64,000 nucleotides of DNA from the NCBI GenBank assembly GCA_051414845.1, contig CP183313.1, positions 62,001 to 126,000 on the forward strand. Reading direction: 5' to 3'. Positions 61,342-64,000 of the stretch are shown one piece after another; the stretch's first letter is position 1, and every line of letters begins with the position of its first letter. The notes beneath the pieces are model-generated. The model saw nothing but the letters and a program-made list of their open reading frames with translations, made no database searches and had not been told where the DNA came from. This stretch comes from Simonsiella sp051414845. Lineage in GTDB: Bacteria > Pseudomonadota > Gammaproteobacteria > Burkholderiales > Neisseriaceae. The position numbers and the translations under genes were made by a program.

Positions 61342-63681
61342 ATGGATACACAAATCATGTTAGCCTTGATTTCTCGCCTTTCATGGGTGCGCTTTGTTGC
61401 AATGAGTGCAACGTTGATAACTGCTTTTTTGATTAGCCTGCCAGTTTATGCGGAAAGGCTGCCTGAATTGATTAAGCAAGTGCAGCCATCGGATATTTTC
61501 CCTAATGCAACCAAATTCGGTACGCCAGAAGGTAAGCCGATGACGGCGAAAGTGTTTGAGGGCGACAAGGAGGTGGGTGTGGTGTACATCACAACCGATG
61601 TAGTGAACACGCGTGGTTACTCTAGTAAGCCGATTGACACGATTGTAGCATTGGATAATCAAGGCACAATCAAGGGTGCGAAAATGTTGGCGCACAATGA
61701 ACCAATTGTATTGGTTGGCATTCCTGTGACAAAAGTGGATAATTTCATCAATGGATACATTGGTTTAAATCCAACGACTAATCCGCCCAAAGCAGGTTCT
61801 ACGCCTTCGGAGATTGTGACAGGCGCAACGGTTACGGTGGTTGTAATTGGTGACAGTATTGTGCGTTCGGCGCGGATTATTACGGCAGAAATGCGCAAAA
61901 AAGGTGGCGCACAAGCAACGGCGGGCGCAGCTTCTGGCGCAACCGCTGCCGCGCAAGCACGCCCACATCGTTTGCCTAATATGGACAAAAAAGATGCGTT
62001 GTCTTGGGATGAATTGCTGAAAGAAAATGCGGTGCAAAAGCTGCATTTAACGGTTGCCGATGCCAATCGTTTATTGGAACAAAATAATCCAGAAGCGGCA
62101 AAACATCCGCAACCAGGGCAGCCTGAAAGTTTATTTATTGATTTGTACACGGCGGTGGTGTCGCAGCCGTCTATCGGGATTAGTTTATTAGGTGAAGATG
62201 GTTTTAAAGCCTTGCAAGCGCGGTTAAAACCGAATCAGTCTGCGATTGTGATTGCTGGCGAAGGCGTGTATTCGTGGAAAGGTTCGGGCTATGTGCGCGG
62301 CGGGATTTTTGACCGCATTGAAGTGATTCAAAACGACAACGGTTTCCGCTTTATTGACGCGCATCATACGCGTTTGCTGGATTTTGTAGCAAAAGGTGCG
62401 CCACACTTTAAAGAAGTGTCGCTGTTTGTGACTCCTGAAGATTTTAAATTTGACCCTGCTGAACCTTGGCGTTTGCAGCTGATGATTCAGCATGAATTGG
62501 GTGTACAAAACAAGGCGTTTGTGACAGTGGATTTGAATTATCAAATGCCGCAAGCGTTTACGGTGGACGACCCGAAAGGCGAACCTGTTTTATTAGACGC
62601 TGCGCCTGTTCAGGCTGCCGTGGCTTCGGATGTTACGCCTGTGGTGGATTTGGCAACGGGCATGGAAGCAGAAGACGCAAATCCGCAACGCGATTTGTGG
62701 AAGCAAATGTGGCGCGACAAAATGCCGCATATTATCGCGATTGGCTTCATGTTGTTAATTTTGACGGCGGTGTTCTTTTTCCAAGATACGCTGGTGAAAT
62801 ATGAGACTTTCTATAACCGTTTTCGCTATGTTTATTTAACGATTACATTGGGTTATGTCGGTTGGTATTTGCATGCGCAGTTGTCGGTGGTGAACGTTTT
62901 AACCTTTACTTCATCGCTGATTCATGGGTTTAGCTGGGATTATTTCTTGATGGACCCGTTTATCTTCACGCTGTGGTGCGCGACGGCGATGTCCATGATT
63001 TTTTGGGGGCGAGGTGCGTTTTGTGGTTGGCTTTGTCCGTTTGGCTCTTTGCAAGAATTGAGCAACGTGATTGCGAAAAAACTGGGTGTGAAACAAATTG
63101 TTGTGCCATTTGGTGTGCATACGCGCTTATCGTCGATTAAGTATCTGATTTTTATGGTGTTGTTTGGCGTTTCGCTGTATGACTTGGGTTTTGCCGAGAA
63201 AATGGCGGAGGTTGAACCGTTTAAAACCGCGATTATTTTGCACTTTATTCGTGAATGGTGGTTTGTGCTGTTTGCGGTGGCGTTGCTGGTGGCAGGTTTG
63301 TTTATTGAACGCTTTTTCTGTCGCTATTTGTGTCCACTGGGGGCGGCGATGGCGATTCCTGCGAAATTGCAGATTTTCAATTGGTTGCGTCGTTATCCGA
63401 TGTGCGGTAATCCGTGCCAAGTGTGTAATCATGAATGCCCTGTGCAAGCGATTGCGCCCGAAGGGGATATTAATCCGAATGAATGTATTCAATGTTTGAA
63501 TTGTCAAGTGTTGTATAACCACAAAACCAAATGTCCGCAGGTGGTGGCGACCAATAAGAAAAAGGCAAAGCAAGCAGCGGCAAAAGCAGAATGGGATGCA
63601 CAACGTGCGGAACAAGCGGTGCAACAGTCTCATGAGCAAGTGGTGCATTTTGTGAAGCGTGAGAAAAAAGGCGAGGAGTAA
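61342..63681 (+). CDS. nosR: NosR, nitrous oxide reductase electron-transfer/expression protein
   Basis: A 779-residue membrane flavo-iron-sulfur protein needed for nosZ expression and electron supply to nitrous oxide reductase. Signal/anchor at about 13-38, a periplasmic FMN-binding domain with the flavinylation motif IVTGATVT (about 158-165), several spans between about 475 and 680, two CxxxCP motifs (CGWLCPFGSLQE and CRYLCPLGAAM) and two C-terminal 4Fe-4S-type clusters (CGNPCQVCNHECPV and CIQCLNCQVLYNHKTKCP). Ala/Gly-rich linker near 185-205. It heads the nos cluster directly before nosZ and is preceded by an FNR box. Confidence 0.93.
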   Translation: MDTQIMLALISRLSWVRFVAMSATLITAFLISLPVYAERLPELIKQVQPSDIFPNATKFGTPEGKPMTAKVFEGDKEVGVVYITTDVVNTRGYSSKPIDTIVALDNQGTIKGAKMLAHNEPIVLVGIPVTKVDNFINGYIGLNPTTNPPKAGSTPSEIVTGATVTVVVIGDSIVRSARIITAEMRKKGGAQATAGAASGATAAAQARPHRLPNMDKKDALSWDELLKENAVQKLHLTVADANRLLEQNNPEAAKHPQPGQPESLFIDLYTAVVSQPSIGISLLGEDGFKALQARLKPNQSAIVIAGEGVYSWKGSGYVRGGIFDRIEVIQNDNGFRFIDAHHTRLLDFVAKGAPHFKEVSLFVTPEDFKFDPAEPWRLQLMIQHELGVQNKAFVTVDLNYQMPQAFTVDDPKGEPVLLDAAPVQAAVASDVTPVVDLATGMEAEDANPQRDLWKQMWRDKMPHIIAIGFMLLILTAVFFFQDTLVKYETFYNRFRYVYLTITLGYVGWYLHAQLSVVNVLTFTSSLIHGFSWDYFLMDPFIFTLWCATAMSMIFWGRGAFCGWLCPFGSLQELSNVIAKKLGVKQIVVPFGVHTRLSSIKYLIFMVLFGVSLYDLGFAEKMAEVEPFKTAIILHFIREWWFVLFAVALLVAGLFIERFFCRYLCPLGAAMAIPAKLQIFNWLRRYPMCGNPCQVCNHECPVQAIAPEGDINPNECIQCLNCQVLYNHKTKCPQVVATNKKKAKQAAAKAEWDAQRAEQAVQQSHEQVVHFVKREKKGEE

Positions 63682-63765
63682 TTTCAGGCAGCCTGAAAGC
63701 AGAATTTTTTAACCCAAAACATGCGGTGCTATTTGCCGCGTTCTCTCTAATCTAGGAGTTTAACC

Positions 63766-64000
63766 ATGTCAGAAAATAAAATTAGCCGCCGCAGTTTTCT
63801 CGGTACGGCAGCCGCGTCGGGTGTAGGTTTAGTTGGTTTGGCAGCCTGTTCAGGCGGTGCGCCTGCTGCCAATAAAACAGCTTCTGCTGCTCACGCAGGT
63901 GCTTCGGGTGCTGCTGGCGCTAGCCATGCAAGTAGTGGGGACATGACTAGCCACGTTGGTCCAGGTGAATTGGACAAATATTATGGCTTCCTGTCGGGCG
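63766..64000 (+). CDS. nosZ: Nitrous-oxide reductase NosZ, 5' part
   Basis: Start of the copper enzyme that reduces N2O to N2 in the periplasm; the window ends after 78 codons. It begins MSENKISRRSFLGTAAASGV, a twin-arginine signal (SRRSFLG) as expected for folded copper-protein export, and then GELDKYYGFLSG, the start of the NosZ beta-propeller. TAGGAG lies 9 bases before the ATG. The signal region also contains LAAC, a lipobox, and then an Ala/Gly/Ser/His-rich linker, so a lipid-anchored form is possible. Start 85 bases after nosR, same strand, probably one operon. Confidence 0.92.
   Translation, partial: MSENKISRRSFLGTAAASGVGLVGLAACSGGAPAANKTASAAHAGASGAAGASHASSGDMTSHVGPGELDKYYGFLSG

Overview
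ORGANISM. The window reads as a chromosomal segment of a naturally competent Neisseriaceae bacterium, probably close to Kingella, Simonsiella or Alysiella rather than Neisseria itself. The main evidence is a near-palindromic 17-mer, TTTCAGGCAGCCTGAAA (or its complement with T in the centre), scattered across the whole window in intergenic and coding positions. It contains the 12-mer DNA uptake sequence described for Kingella (AGGCAGCCTGAA) on one strand and the one described for Simonsiella (AGGCTGCCTGAA) on the other. RmpM, a FimV/TspA-like protein, dRS3-type ATTCCC-N8-GGGAAT repeats and gene content agree. LAYOUT 0-35 kb. This part is ordinary housekeeping DNA, mostly single genes or short operons separated by uptake sequences and small mobile repeats: purC, an RpfE-like protein, a UbiJ-like protein, hpt, a CNP1-like protein, adk, fimV, lptF, a broken small lipoprotein gene, sodA, gshA, a GDSL esterase, an alanine-rich repeat lipoprotein, pcnB, a deleted DUF924 gene, ribD, a bile-acid/sodium-symporter-family protein, trxA, an EamA transporter, a YccS-like protein, pheA, pdxA, a cysB-yihY pair with TAATG overlap, rmpM, grxC, secB, a TRIC/UPF0126 protein, ihfA with an overlapping MerR-like gene, tRNA-Pro, dxs, recA and coaD. 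LAYOUT 35-49 kb. A canonical ribosomal RNA operon (16S, tRNA-Ile, tRNA-Ala, 23S, 5S) has a recognisable promoter, boxA and terminator. It is followed by cysK, a lipoprotein gene, greA, a polyamine-binding protein gene, an IS110-family remnant, an exonuclease fused to a decayed GIY-YIG-like domain, tRNA-Arg, tRNA-Glu and hemB. LAYOUT 49-57.4 kb. A decaying integrative element lies between hemB and tRNA-Leu(CAG). From the tRNA leftwards, nearly all on the minus strand, it holds a broken P4-type integrase, two Mor-like regulators, an AlpA-like regulator, an iteron-like array of TTGTTATG boxes, several small unknown genes (three sharing one small domain), a zinc-ribbon/Toprim primase, a Gam-like nuclease inhibitor with an in-frame stop, and a heavily damaged DUF927 helicase-like gene. 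Direct repeats matching the tRNA 3' end mark both borders. It carries replication, regulation and integration genes but no visible capsid or tail genes, so it resembles a phage satellite or integrative plasmid. LAYOUT 57.4-64 kb. tig and clpP (protein folding and turnover), a small lipoprotein, slyD, and then the start of a nos cluster: nosR preceded by a perfect FNR box, and the 5' part of nosZ running off the window. The strain therefore probably carries nitrous oxide respiration switched on under oxygen limitation. LIMITS. No CRISPR array, toxin-antitoxin pair or complete novel defence system is visible. The least explained parts are the 49-57 kb island (iterons, shared small module, paired Mor proteins) and the dense set of small inverted-repeat elements.
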